Assembly (NCBI GenBank): GCA_964035575.1
Contig: OZ037867.1
Span: 1,054,001-1,118,000 of the forward strand
Origin: Rhynchopus sp. YZ270_cl-10
Taxonomy: Eukaryota > Euglenozoa > Diplonemea > Diplonemida > Diplonemidae
DNA length: 64,000 nucleotides
Direction: 5' to 3'
The position numbers and the translations under genes are program-made. The notes beneath the pieces are model-generated. The model ran no database searches. It was not told the DNA's origin and was given only the letters and a program-made list of their open reading frames with translations. Shown here in pieces: positions 9,971-20,317 of this stretch (position 1 is its first letter; every line of letters starts with the position of its first letter).

Positions 9971-12900
9971 ATGCAGACCGCAACGCTTGCCGTTCTCTTG
10001 GGAACGGTGCTCTCTGTGGAGGCACACATCTCAGGTGGACACCGCCACCACCACCGTGGGCACCAGCACCGTGGGCACAGAGGTGGACACGGTCGCAGAC
10101 ACCGCCACCAGAAGCCTGACTACGAGAACACTGCCTTCGCACAGGACTTCGGATGTGTGTTTGCGTGCGCAAAGGCGCTTGGTGAGGGCCAGGTGGAGTG
10201 CATGAAGTGCATCGACAAGTACGCAGGGGAGATTGTGCAGGTGCCCGTCTCCTACGCAAAGGACATGCTTGCCTTCAAGCTGAACCCGTCGCAGGACTAC
10301 ACCCAGGGCTGGTGTGGGAAGAAGGCGCTGCACCCTGAGGAGGGTGTTGACGTGAGTGTGTACCCCAGCGGGTGGATGCCGGTGGTCGACGCTGCGGGCA
10401 ACGTGACCTCGTACACCGGATGTGAGACGACAACAGACTTCCCCGGAATCGACACGATCTCGCACCAGAGCCACGCGTTTGTGAAGGAGGCGCTGAAGGA
10501 CATCCCGCGCAAGCAGAACGACGGGGAGGTGTGGCGTGGAAACGAGCTTGGGTTCATTGTGTCGAGCGGGATCTTCTGGGACAAGGTGAGCCCGCGTGCC
10601 CTCCTCCTCGGGTCGAACGTGAACCAGCACAAGGTGGTGCGTCCGATCCTTGACGAGGTGTTCGGAACGTGCGACGCTGCCTGTGAGGCTGCGATGTCTG
10701 CGTCTGCAGCAGAGTTCCTCTCTGGCAGGGAGCTGCTGGACGTGCAGACGGACATCAAGCGTTGGGTGTTTGAGGAGCTCTTCAAGCTTGCCTACCCTGG
10801 TGAGGTGAACCCGATCCCGTCGGCCGACTTTGTTGCCCTGCAGTCTGGGTTCCTTGGTCTGCAGCCGTTTGTGCAGCTGGTGCCACCCTTCGTGGGGGAG
10901 CTGATGGCGGAGGAGGTGTTGGAGAAGCTGTCTGCGGTGCACGACCTTCTCCGCATGTACACTGAGAAGCACTACGGTGCACGTGTTGCGGACGGCGACT
11001 GCTCGCCCACAGAGGGTGGCTGCCTGGAACAGCTGACGGCGGCCTTCCTCGACACCTTCATCTCTGCAGGTGGTCTGTCTGTGCCGAGCGGTATCTCGAC
11101 AGCACTGTGGGTGATGTACGGAGACGTTGCGTCGCACGGAGACATGTTCCCGACGAACTACACCATTGACAACAACGACGTGCTGCCGCTGTACTACGAG
11201 TCGATGCGTTTCTTCGCGCCTGTTGTGGGTTTCCCGTGGTGGGACCCTGCCCCGGAGCGTGCGACAGACGACTTCGGAAGCCAGTTTGACGGTGGCCACC
11301 GCACAGTGCTGAACCTTGCCTTTGCGAACCGTGACCCGAATGTGTGGGGAGGAGACGCACACAAGTTCCGTGTGCGTCCGGCAGCGGAGTACTACGAGCA
11401 CTTCATCGGGTTTGCGGAGACGGCTGTGGACGAGACTGTGGCCAACGGGACGATGAACAGGGCGTGCCCAGGTAAGACGACGGCGATTGCGCTGGGACAG
11501 GCCTTCCTGCAGAACTTCAACCAGAGCGAGTGGGCAAACACAGGCAACTCGTCGAGCGAGTTCACCCTCGTTGTGCCGTTCATCGACAACTTCATTCTGG
11601 CCAAGGGTGACGCTGGCGCGAACCTGACGGACGCACCTGCTGGCCCGCTGGACAACCTGCCGTCGCTGTCGGACCTGCCCTTCGGCTTTGGCGACTACTT
11701 CCAGGAGCTCATTGCTGGCCTTGGCGACCCGAACTTCCCGCAGAACATTGTTGACGAGTTCCGCTTCGACCTGTACACACGTGGACTGGTGAAGCAGAGC
11801 TCTGACGGCATGGTGGGTGCACCCGTGCTCTCTGCACAGCACGTGATCCCGCCCAGCCACCACGGTGAGGTGCCCTCCACAACTGTCGGTGTTGCGACAC
11901 ACGTGATTGTGCCGAAGGAGGACGAGTCGTGGCCACAGACCTCTGAGGAAGCTGCACAGCAGGCAAAGGTGTACGCTGCCGTCCTCCCCTTCCCGTACCA
12001 CGCAGACATGTGTGGTGTGTGGAACGAGGGTGAAGACCCCGAGACAATTATCAAGGAGATGATGATCGACACTCTGAACCCCGACCGTGTGCTGGTGCCG
12101 TGGGGTGAGGAGAGGCACACGGACGAAGGGTTCGCGAGCCTGGTGTTTGAGGGTGTTGGGCAGGGTCGTGTGGAGCGTGTGAAGCAGGACGACCTCCTCG
12201 CAAAGGGTGCGAAGTACGCAGTGTACCTGAACTTCGCTGCGGATCTTGAGGTGAAGCCTGGTTTCGCAAAGTACGGAGCAGACGCGTACTTCAACAAGGA
12301 CAAGCAGGTGACACACATTGTGCGTGCGGGACGTGTCTACTACCCCTCGGAGCCTGGTTGGGCATCCTTCACCAGCGCAAACATGAGCCGCTACGAGTGC
12401 CGTGAGCTCCACGGCCGCAACCGCTGCTGGGTGGACCCGAGAACCGAGGAGAGGACCTGCATCTGTGATGTGCCTGCACGCATTGGGTTCAAGTCAGCGA
12501 AGATGGCCTTCCTTGGAACACTGAGCGCTGTGCTGTCTGTTGTGGACCACTTGTTCGAGCTCCACCTGACTGTTGCGAACTCGATTGTGACAGCCAACGT
12601 GGAGGAGCTGCCTGTGGACCACGCGATGCGCAGACTGATGCAGCCCTTCGGCTTCCGCACTGGACAGATCAACTGGGCAGCAGCCTTCTCCCTTGTGAAC
12701 GAGTTTGGTCTTCTCCACCGTTCCACGGCACTGTCGAAGGACGGTCTGCGTGAGCTCCTCCTCCTGGCGCAGTCCACGAAGCGTGGTGAGACGTTCAAGC
12801 CGACCCCACAGCGCTTCGCCGCACAGAACATCGATCCCGAGGACGCGACCCTGCCGCTGCACGAGGACGGAGGTGACTTCTACTCTGTGATCCAGACGTA

Positions 12901-13414
12901 CATCCACAGCTACATGTCGGCACACTGGGACTACGCAAGCAACGCGTGCAACGCAGACGTGCACATGAAGAACTGGGTTGCTCGCATCAACCTCGTGAGC
13001 GTCGGCCACAACCTCCCTCTCGTCTTTGAGGACCTGACGTGCGAGTTTGTTGAGGAGCTCCTCACCACCGTTGTGTACGGAGTCACTGCTGGCCACACCC
13101 ACGTTGGTGCCCTTGGTGCTGAGTTTGAGGACCCGTGCCACATGCCCTGGGCGTGGCGTGAGGGTGAGACGTGCGGAACCCCGAGAACCGGCTACACCCA
13201 GATGCTGGTCCTTGCCTCCACGAGCTACAACCAGCCGAAGCTCGTTGACGACTACACCCACATCTACCCTGACGAGGCGGACAAGCAGCTCTGGAGGGAC
13301 TTCCAGACGAACCTGGAGGCCTTTGGTGCTCGTGTGGACGCAAGGAACGCTCTGAGGACAAGACAGTTCAAGAGCTTCGACATCAAGAACATTGAGATCT
13401 CTGTGGGTATCTGA
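9971..13414 (+). CDS. Secreted CYP74-like P450-lipoxygenase fusion, copy 2
   Basis: 1147 aa with the same architecture as the copy at 3685-7101: signal peptide, His-rich segment, CYP74-like P450 (ExxR at 410-413, haem Cys499) and lipoxygenase (H860, H865, H1042, Gly1046 in place of Asn/His, terminal Ile1147). Nearly all differences lie just after the signal peptide, where this copy has a longer His/Gly/Arg-rich stretch (HQHRGHRGGHGRRHRH). The rest differs by only a few residues (for example Asp to Glu and Lys to Gln). The strong G/C third-position bias matches the histones and EF-2 and suggests high expression. The 3' flank is the same as for the other copies to about 13960 and then decays. 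Confidence 0.88.
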   Translation: MQTATLAVLLGTVLSVEAHISGGHRHHHRGHQHRGHRGGHGRRHRHQKPDYENTAFAQDFGCVFACAKALGEGQVECMKCIDKYAGEIVQVPVSYAKDMLAFKLNPSQDYTQGWCGKKALHPEEGVDVSVYPSGWMPVVDAAGNVTSYTGCETTTDFPGIDTISHQSHAFVKEALKDIPRKQNDGEVWRGNELGFIVSSGIFWDKVSPRALLLGSNVNQHKVVRPILDEVFGTCDAACEAAMSASAAEFLSGRELLDVQTDIKRWVFEELFKLAYPGEVNPIPSADFVALQSGFLGLQPFVQLVPPFVGELMAEEVLEKLSAVHDLLRMYTEKHYGARVADGDCSPTEGGCLEQLTAAFLDTFISAGGLSVPSGISTALWVMYGDVASHGDMFPTNYTIDNNDVLPLYYESMRFFAPVVGFPWWDPAPERATDDFGSQFDGGHRTVLNLAFANRDPNVWGGDAHKFRVRPAAEYYEHFIGFAETAVDETVANGTMNRACPGKTTAIALGQAFLQNFNQSEWANTGNSSSEFTLVVPFIDNFILAKGDAGANLTDAPAGPLDNLPSLSDLPFGFGDYFQELIAGLGDPNFPQNIVDEFRFDLYTRGLVKQSSDGMVGAPVLSAQHVIPPSHHGEVPSTTVGVATHVIVPKEDESWPQTSEEAAQQAKVYAAVLPFPYHADMCGVWNEGEDPETIIKEMMIDTLNPDRVLVPWGEERHTDEGFASLVFEGVGQGRVERVKQDDLLAKGAKYAVYLNFAADLEVKPGFAKYGADAYFNKDKQVTHIVRAGRVYYPSEPGWASFTSANMSRYECRELHGRNRCWVDPRTEERTCICDVPARIGFKSAKMAFLGTLSAVLSVVDHLFELHLTVANSIVTANVEELPVDHAMRRLMQPFGFRTGQINWAAAFSLVNEFGLLHRSTALSKDGLRELLLLAQSTKRGETFKPTPQRFAAQNIDPEDATLPLHEDGGDFYSVIQTYIHSYMSAHWDYASNACNADVHMKNWVARINLVSVGHNLPLVFEDLTCEFVEELLTTVVYGVTAGHTHVGALGAEFEDPCHMPWAWREGETCGTPRTGYTQMLVLASTSYNQPKLVDDYTHIYPDEADKQLWRDFQTNLEAFGARVDARNALRTRQFKSFDIKNIEISVGI

Positions 13415-15237
13415 TTCTCTTTTTGAAAAGCCTTTTTGAGGTGGTGCTTATTGCACCTTTTTTTGTGTTTTCACTTTTATTCTATTTTTTGCAGATACAG
13501 AGCTTTTGTCGTGATGGACACCTGTGGCTAGCTCAGGATGTCGAGGAAACGACTTGTTACTTTCAACCTCAGATCGGGTGCGCGTGTTAACGTGTTGCCT
13601 GAAGTCTGCTCTCTCTCTTTTTTATCAAATTTTTTATATGAAATTCTTTCTTTTTATCCATCATTTTTCTTTTTATGTTCCTTTTTTGGAAGAGTCTCAT
13701 TGCATGAGACTCATTTCCAAGCCTTCCTCCCTTCGTGTCTCTTTTCGTTTGTTCTCTCTTTTTCGCGTCATAAACTGCCCCGATATTCTATTTCCCTCTC
13801 TCTGCCACAATGCAAGTTGCGGGCTGGGAGAAAAGACAGGAACTGTTATCGGGCAGGACTCGAACAACCTGAAGTCCACATGGCAACACAGCACACATGC
13901 AAGACAGCATGGATGTACCTTTTATCCTTTATACAAGACATTGATGTGTGCTGCGTCAGGTGTTCGGTGACTTGATTCTTTTTCTTTTTTATTCAATTTG
14001 TCATTTTTTTTTAAAGAACTTCTTTCTATCTTTTTATTTTTGAATGCGCCGTCACCACGAATGGCAATACAGAATAATGCTGTTTTTGTTGATACTATTT
14101 TTCAAGGTTTCGGACGCATTCGTGAACGTACTACAAACTTTCTGATTGACTTGTAACATGCCCGAGACGGCTTGGTTGTTCATCCCCCCCTTTTTCTTTT
14201 GTTGTGGCACTGTCACCGTCTCTTTTCTTACCTCTTAGGAAAGATGTGATGAGGTTGGATTATGTGATCCTGTGTGGGAGATTGATGGTATGTGTTTGTG
14301 CAAATCTTAGGTGGATGGACAACTCAGCCCTACGGAGCAAAAACGGTAACCAGCTCCCCCCAAAAAAAGGGAAAATCATTGATCCCAATTTTTTTGTGAA
14401 AAATGTTCGCAAAGTGGATGTGTGGTCGTGAGGACTGTATATCCCATTCTTGTGCAGTCGTCTTCATTCATGATACAGCTGCCCTAGAAGAGCGAATTAA
14501 AAAAAAAAAATGTAAAAATAAACTTGATCAAAATCCGTGTAAAAATAAAATACGAAATAGTTGGAATAGTGTTTTTGTAAACCCTTACGCTTGGGCAATA
14601 ATATTCACTCTCAATTATCGTTTTTTTTTTTTTTTCGTGAGTCGAACACTCGGAGATCTGTTTATTGTTATTTTTTTTTTTTTCATTTTTTTTTTCCCCT
14701 CCTGGGATTTCCCCCATTTTGGGTGTCTGATTATTGTCATCTTACCGCAAGTCGCTGAGGTCAAAGTTATAGTACTTAATGAATCTTTTCCCCACTTCCT
14801 ACCGACCAAGAGACGGAAGGTACAAAAAACACAGTGGATATTTGCACAACTGTGGCAACACAACCGAGGCAACTACACTACTCCAAACAATTTATCCAAA
14901 AAATGTAACTGTTGGACTAACAAAAAGTTTGGACCAACAATTTTTGAGCTTTTGTTCTCATCAAAAAAAGTGTTTTTTTTTTTTGGTTTCATTTTTCCCA
15001 GCCCCTCCGCTACGTTTTCAGATTTTTTTTGAGTTCTGTTGCGGGGGGTTTTTTTTTCACCCTGCGCTAGTGTCTTATCCAGGGATTCAGATTTCAAGAT
15101 AGGGGGTCAGCTGTTGTGCCCAAAAAATTTTCAGCACTGCTGACCAGGGACGTTGGGAACATAGGCAACTTTTTTGCGAAGCAAAAAAAAAAAAATCAAC
15201 CAAATGGCGCCGCAGGCGAAAAAAAATTTAGGGTACA

Positions 15238-15402
15238 GTGTAAAAATCTAGCTTTTTACAGCACAGAGTCACACATCGAATCCTTTTTTGCGGAGCAAAA
15301 AAGGAAAAATGGCGCCGCAGGCAAAAAAAAATTGAGGTACAGCCTGGATGGTGCGGTCAGCAACCCAGTTCCCCATGGTACTCTCGTGGTTCAACCATGG
15401 AT
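15238..15402 (+). repeat. Dispersed 160-bp hairpin-rich repeat, copy 1
   Basis: It starts with a stem-loop (GTAAAAATCTAGCTTTTTAC), then TTTTTTGCGGAGCAAAAAA, GGCGCCGCAGGC, GAGGTACAGCCTG and CAGCAACCCAGTTCCC, and ends CGTGGTTCAACCATGG. The same blocks in the same order occur at 37230-37391. A shorter related piece lies just upstream at 15165-15235. Its origin is unknown. Confidence 0.65.
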
Positions 15403-15940
15403 TTTTTTTTTTTTTTTTTTTTTTTTTGAAAATTTTCAGACTTCTGTTGCGCCGCAACAGAACTTTATACGGTAGCGGAGCCCCTGATTTTTCCATTAAA
15501 TCATGCAGAAGGAGTGGGTTTCCTAAGGCAGTATGGGATGTGTTGCGTGGCTATATATGTGGGAGTCCAACCCAGGTATAACACTGTACACATTATTTTA
15601 CTTTCATATGACAACAGGGATACGGGGCTATCTAATGTAACGTCTGCCTGTGGCCTTAAGTATCACCCACCCCTTTTAGGGTAAACAGAACCTCAGGATT
15701 ACCCAAAGAAAATACAATAGAACTCCAAGAAACTATCGTTCGGATATCAAAAAAAAACTTTTTTGGAGTTGCTCGTAATCTTAAAAAACATAGGGTGCAC
15801 AGTGTGCACCTATGTTTTTTTCCCCCCTACCCTCTGCTCCCTCCCCTCCCTTTTTTTTTGCATTTTGCACAAAATACTGAATGCGTACGATTTTTTTTTG
15901 CTTTCCATTTGATCATCCCCCCTTTTTTTTTGCAACTCCG

Positions 15941-16004
15941 CGGAGTGGCAGTGCCTGCGTCGGAGAGACGCCTTTCGCACTATGTCAACTTCAAATTTTA
16001 TTAG
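15941..16004 (+). repeat. Dispersed repeat module A (acceptor-like, subtype 2)
   Basis: GTGGCAGTGCCTGCGTCGGA, then GACGCC, CACTATGTCAACTTC and a T-rich run ending in TTAG. The ATGTCAAC sits where a branch site would be if this is an intron 3' end. Confidence 0.5.
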
Positions 16005-16064
16005 ATGTGTGTGCACAAGAGCCACATTCATTCTTACAACTTTCCTTTTTCCTTTTTTTTTTTA

Positions 16065-16109
16065 GATGACCAAGCACACAGAGAGGCTTAGGTTCATCTT
16101 TTGCAAACT
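16065..16109 (+). repeat. Dispersed repeat module B
   Basis: A long poly-T ending in TTTAG is followed by ATGACCAAGCACACAGAGAG, then GCTTAGGTTCATC. The first two bases are AT instead of GT, so this copy would not work as a normal donor. Confidence 0.55.
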
Positions 16110-16380
16110 TTTTTTTTCATCCTCTCCTTTCCCCCTCTTTTATCAGAGCGATCACTTTGTTTTTTTTGCTGTTTTTTTTTTTATTACTGCAAATTGTACA
16201 GAGTAATGTGTTGTGTTGCTTAAGCGCACAGCTCCTTTCTCTGATGTTTTGGTAATACAAAGTAAAAAGGGTGTGCAATGTGTGGAAATACTGTGTTCTA
16301 ACACATTTTTTTTTAAACCTCACGGCAGCACGACGAAGTGATCCTCACCCCCTTTTTTTTCCCCTCCACCCCCCCTCATG

Positions 16381-16430
16381 AAGTGTCAGTGCCTGCCTCC
16401 CAGAGGCGTTTGCACAATAGCAACTACCCG
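16381..16430 (+). repeat. Dispersed repeat module A (subtype 2)
   Basis: GTGTCAGTGCCTGCCTCCCA, then GAGGCGTTTGCAC and AATAGCAACTAC, homologous to the modules at 15941 and 33589. Confidence 0.45.
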
Positions 16431-16867
16431 ATTTTTTCCCTGAAATTTTGATAGTGTTTTTGGTATCAAAAAACCACTTTTTTAAACGCCACAAAAATTT
16501 CAGGCAAATGTCAGGTGGATGAACTTTACCCTTTTTTTTTTGCTCTCTCCTTTTTGTCTCCCATTCACGGGGACCTCTTGATCTTGGTGTTATTTCTTGT
16601 GACCATAGTGTAATGAGTAATGCACACCAAATATCAAGTATTTTTGTTTTCCTTCACTCCCTTTTTCAACGACTAAGCACAGGCTTAGGGAGTGAGGCCT
16701 TTTTTTTTTTTTGTCTTCCCAATTTCCGCAATTTTTTTTTGAAAGATGCTGTGCTCCTCGAGGTGCATTCACCTTTCAGTTTTTTATTTTATCTCCGCTA
16801 TTTATTTATTTTTTGAAAGTTCCATAGCCGAACAAGACACCTCCAATACAATAAAAATATTTTCAAG

Positions 16868-16910
16868 GTAACATTAAGCATGAAAAGCTCAAGATCATCT
16901 TGTGATACCT
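16868..16910 (+). repeat. Dispersed repeat module B (diverged)
   Basis: TTTTCAAG is followed by GTAACATTAAGCATGAAAAG, then CTCAAGATCATCTTGTGA. It is about 200 bp upstream of a module A at 17069, the usual B-then-A spacing. Confidence 0.45.
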
Positions 16911-17068
16911 TTGTTCATTCCATTTCTTGTATGGAGTGTAGGTCCCGGCCTTTTTTTGGACATTTTTATTTTGTTGGAAAAAAAAAGAATGGTGTGAAGG
17001 GGGCCCGTTCTGATTTAAAAAAAAAAGGAGTTATTTGGGTTCATGTTTATTTGCATAAGTTTGTGCTT

Positions 17069-17129
17069 TCATCCGGATGGCTGGCATGATACGTGGGTCA
17101 GTGGGCGGTGCCTGCCTCAACAACCACAG
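17069..17129 (+). repeat. Dispersed repeat module A (subtype 1)
   Basis: TCATCCGGATGGCTGGCATG, then ACGTGGGTCAGTGG and GGTGCCTGCC, closely matching 44641 and 48518. Confidence 0.5.
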
Positions 17130-17280
17130 TTTGTAGTGTCTATGGTATTTTCCCGAGCGAGCACATCAAGCCGCGGCCGTGCGAATGATCTTGCCACCCA
17201 ATTAGTAACGATCTCGTATTGCGAATGTCACACACAAACCAACAGCCACCCACACACACACCTCCTTTAACTTTATCAAA

Positions 17281-17882
17281 ATGATGCGCGCAGGAGCTCT
17301 CCGCACTGTGGCCCGCTCGGCCGTTGCACGTACCCAGGTATGTTGGCGAGTTGGTTGTGTCCGTGTGCGTTTCGAAGGAAATAATATGATGACACTGTTT
17401 TATCCTCATGCTTAACCTTTCTGAGTTGTCTTTGCTGACACACATAAAACAACACCTGATGAGTCTTCTGATTTGCCCAAAAATGCGCTGTTTTCATGTT
17501 CCGCTTCCTTCGCAGCTTCTTTGTGTCTCCCACAAAAGCAACCCACACACAACCACACCCACAACAGGTGCGTAACTCGAGCTCCCTCCAGGTGACCGTG
17601 TCTGGACTGAACTACGTTGGAACTGGTATGCACCCTGCCACACACCACCACCACCACCACCACCACAACCACACCCTTCCTCACCTCACAGGTCTGTCCG
17701 CCATCGCACTTGCCGGAGTCGGTGTTGGTATCGGTAACGTGTTCGGAAGCTTCCTTCTGGCCGCGGCCCGCCAGCCCAACCTGATGCGCGCGCTTTTCAA
17801 CTACGCGATTCTGGGATTCGCCCTGACTGAGGCGATCGGCCTTTTCGCCCTCATGATTGCCTTCCTTATGCTTTTCGCATGA
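17281..17882 (+). CDS. ATP9: Mitochondrial ATP synthase subunit c, copy 1 (three exons)
   Basis: Exons 17281-17337, 17568-17625 and 17692-17882 give 101 aa. Introns of 230 and 66 nt are GT-AG, in phases 0 and 1. Exon 1 encodes a basic mitochondrial presequence ([19 protein letters not shown]). Exons 2-3 encode the two-helix c-ring subunit of F1Fo ATP synthase: a Gly-rich first helix ([12 protein letters not shown]), the polar loop ARQPN, and a second helix with the proton-carrying Glu in ALTEAIGLF. The wording of the loop and helix 2 and the absence of residues after LMLF resemble trypanosomatid subunits. Splice sites were chosen because they restore the continuous family sequence (GLNYVGTG joined to LSAIALAG) and are shared by all three copies. 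Intron 2 contains a CCA repeat that varies between copies. Confidence 0.93.
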
Positions 17883-18433
17883 GCTGTGTGTCATGTGGCT
17901 CGGTTTTTGCTCTCCTTCTAGGGGACAAAACCGCAGTTTCTTTTCTGTTTTGTTTTAGATTACCATGAGGCAGATCTGCCAAGGTGACTAGGGGTTTATT
18001 TTCTACTTTTTTGGGACACACAACGCACACGAGACAACTATTCCATCAGACAGCGAACAGGGGGTGATTGACAGAGTAGACAGACGTTCGGATTGAGAGA
18101 GACCAGACAAGCTACGTACGAGGCGAGAGGGATGGGAAGAGAAGCAAGAGCCTGTCAAAAGGAAATGTGAGTGTTTATGTGTATGGGGGGGTTTGGGTAG
18201 GGGATGCGTTTAGGAACGATCCAATGAGGGGAGTAAAAAAAAAGGAAATTTGTGGTTTGTTTTTTGTTCTGAATATTTGGTGGTATTCGTGTTCCATTTT
18301 AGAGCGTGGTCCACTATGCTCTTCTTGCCTCTTCCTGAAGACGAAGTCTGCAGTCCTCCGCATTGCACCACAACATCACACACCAGAATTATTCTACACA
18401 CAACACACACGACACCCCACACCACCAGTCACA
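17883..18433. other. Spacer between ATP9 copy 1 and the Pro-rich array
   Basis: No gene is seen. Homology to the repeating Pro-rich unit begins only at about 18369, just before the AACATCACACACCAG acceptor-like string. Everything upstream is unique, so the array's left edge lies here. Confidence 0.6.
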
Positions 18434-20317
18434 ATGATGATGCGCAAATGCGGAGCTGCCTTGCTTCTTCTGTCGACGGCGATGTGTGCGGATGCAGGTG
18501 GGAACACTGAGATGGGTGGAGGTGGTGGTGGCGAGGCTGGCGTGACGACGAGGACGCGTCCGCGTGGGGAGAGGCGCGGAGGGATGACCCGTGGCGGGGC
18601 TCGCAACAGGGGTGGGAGCAGGAGCGGCAGCCGCAATGGCGGGACCGAGCGGGGCGGGCGCAACAGCGGCGGCGGTCGCACAGAGAAGGGGAAGGGGAAG
18701 GAGAAGGAGAACCAGAAGGAGAAGGAGAAGGAGGGCCGTATGGAGAAGCACAGGAAGGGGGAGAAGGAGAAGGAGAAGGAGGTGTCGGGCTCGACATCGA
18801 CATCGACCTCCACGTCCACGTCCACGTCGACATCGACCTCAGTCACAATGGAGAAGGAGGGAGGTGAGAAGAACCGCAGGAGAGGGAAGGGGAAGGGGGA
18901 CAAGGACAAGAGCTACTCACACAACAAGGGCGGTGACAAGAGCAAGAACAAGAGCAAGAGCAAGGAGAAGGAGGGCTGCAAGAAGACACAGGCGCCTGGC
19001 GGCAGCCCGCCTCCGTCGCCGCCAGGGGGCAACACGGACTCGCCTTCCGGCACACCCCCGACACCACCGACACCACCGACGCCAACCGGAGGCAACACGG
19101 ATTCCCCGTCGGGCACACCGCCAACACCGCCAACACCCCCCACACCAACTGGTGGCAACACAGACTCACCTTCCGGCACACCGCCAACACCACCGACGCC
19201 AACCGGAGGCAACACGGACTCTCCATCAGGCACACCACCAACACCGCCAACACCCCCCACACCAACTGGGGGCAACACAGACTCCCCTGCTGGGACACCG
19301 CCAACACCCCCCACACCACCTACGCCGACAGGGGGCAACACGGACTCTCCATCAGGCACACCGCCAACACCACCAACACCGCCGACCCCGACAGGAGGGG
19401 AGGGGGAGACTGACAGCCCAGGGGCGCCGCCAACGCCACCATCACCACCGACCCCACCGACCCCACCCACGCCAACAGGGGGGGAGACGGCGGAGCCCTG
19501 TGTGGACGGCGGGGAGCCCGTTGCAGTTGAGGTTGTGAGCCCAGAAGGCACTGTGGACAGCTTTGGGGCAGGCGAGCCGGTGGTGCAGGGGATGCACCCG
19601 CACGGGGAGCCCTCGGTGACGCTTGCGAACTTCCCGCCTGCCTTTGTGCAGGCGAACATGGAGGCGTTCTTCCCTGTGGACATTGCGGGTGTGATTGGGG
19701 CGGACAACGTGCTGCGCGTGGCCTGCCCGTTCAACTGCGAGGAGAAGCCGTGCGAGGTGTTTGTGGCGACGTACCACTGCCCACCGTGCTCGACGCAAAC
19801 AAACGGCGGGCTGGTGTCGCTGCTGCCTGATGCTGGCTGGGAGGCGGGGAGCTGTGCCCCGACGTTCCAGCAGGGTGTGGGTGCGGGTGCGGAGGGGGCA
19901 GGCGGTGTGGAGCACCCGACGGTTGCCTTCCGGAAGCTTGTGCCTGCGGGGTCTGTTGAGGAGCTCCCTGCCCTGACTGCGCCGCTTGCGAACGTCGCGG
20001 TCTTCGTGCGTGAGGGTGCGACTGCGTGTGGTGGGTTTGCGGACGAGACGACCTGCAACACTGCGATGCCAGAGTGTGCTTGGGAGGCAGGTGTCTCCGG
20101 AGAGGGAGCTGCCGGCATGTGTGTCTCCTCGTGGTGCCCTGCAGACTTCACGCCCCCTGCCTCAGCAGCCTCGTGCGCAACAAACTGTGCCGGTGCTGGT
20201 GCTGGTGCTGGCCCTGTGACCCCCGGAGGCGAAGGTGGCGAGACTGGCACCGGAGGCGCTGGAGGTGAGGGAGGTGAGGGGGGTGAGGCTGGCACCGGAG
20301 GCTTCGGCCCGTTCTGA
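18434..20317 (+). CDS. Secreted Lys/Glu-, Ser/Thr- and Pro-rich surface-type protein, copy 1
   Basis: 627 aa from the ATG after the CACCAG acceptor (the frame is open further upstream, but MMMRKCGAALLLLSTAMCADA is a clear signal peptide). In order: a Gly/Arg-rich stretch, a highly charged KEKEKE region, a run of Ser-Thr dipeptides, a basic GDKSKNKSKSKEK stretch, six Pro-rich repeats (GGNTDSPSGTPPTPPTPPTP) and a Cys-containing C-terminal domain of about 270 residues (CPFNCEEKPC, CSTQTNGGLVSL, TACGGFADETTCN), ending in a Gly-rich tail. I do not recognise the C-terminal domain. The layout resembles mucin- or extensin-like extracellular matrix or cell-coat proteins. No transmembrane helix or clear GPI signal is seen at the C terminus. 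Confidence 0.75.
   Translation: MMMRKCGAALLLLSTAMCADAGGNTEMGGGGGGEAGVTTRTRPRGERRGGMTRGGARNRGGSRSGSRNGGTERGGRNSGGGRTEKGKGKEKENQKEKEKEGRMEKHRKGEKEKEKEVSGSTSTSTSTSTSTSTSTSVTMEKEGGEKNRRRGKGKGDKDKSYSHNKGGDKSKNKSKSKEKEGCKKTQAPGGSPPPSPPGGNTDSPSGTPPTPPTPPTPTGGNTDSPSGTPPTPPTPPTPTGGNTDSPSGTPPTPPTPTGGNTDSPSGTPPTPPTPPTPTGGNTDSPAGTPPTPPTPPTPTGGNTDSPSGTPPTPPTPPTPTGGEGETDSPGAPPTPPSPPTPPTPPTPTGGETAEPCVDGGEPVAVEVVSPEGTVDSFGAGEPVVQGMHPHGEPSVTLANFPPAFVQANMEAFFPVDIAGVIGADNVLRVACPFNCEEKPCEVFVATYHCPPCSTQTNGGLVSLLPDAGWEAGSCAPTFQQGVGAGAEGAGGVEHPTVAFRKLVPAGSVEELPALTAPLANVAVFVREGATACGGFADETTCNTAMPECAWEAGVSGEGAAGMCVSSWCPADFTPPASAASCATNCAGAGAGAGPVTPGGEGGETGTGGAGGEGGEGGEAGTGGFGPF

Larger units (their letters stand above)
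13415..17280. other. Repeat-rich noncoding region
   Basis: 13415-13960 is the normal lipoxygenase 3' flank. 14100-14480 is a decayed copy of the part seen at 2240-2470 (shared TTTCGGACGCATTCGTGAAC and TTCTTGTGCAGTCG). The rest is very T-rich with long homopolymers, hairpins (for example TTCTGTTGCGCCGCAACAGA near 15439 and AACATAGGGTGCAC/GTGCACCTATGTT at 15783-15820), dispersed modules A and B, and a repeat shared with 37230-37391. Open frames here are low-complexity and unconvincing. Confidence 0.6.

Noticed and set aside
14403-15032. Plus-strand open frame of 209 codons
   Set aside because: Mostly Phe/Lys/Asn from homopolymer runs in T-rich spacer, with no domain, no acceptor and no homology between repeat copies.
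18591-19538. Arg-rich open frame overlapping the Pro-rich protein in another plus frame
   Set aside because: The composition is that of a shifted repeat. The main frame has a signal peptide and conserved Cys.
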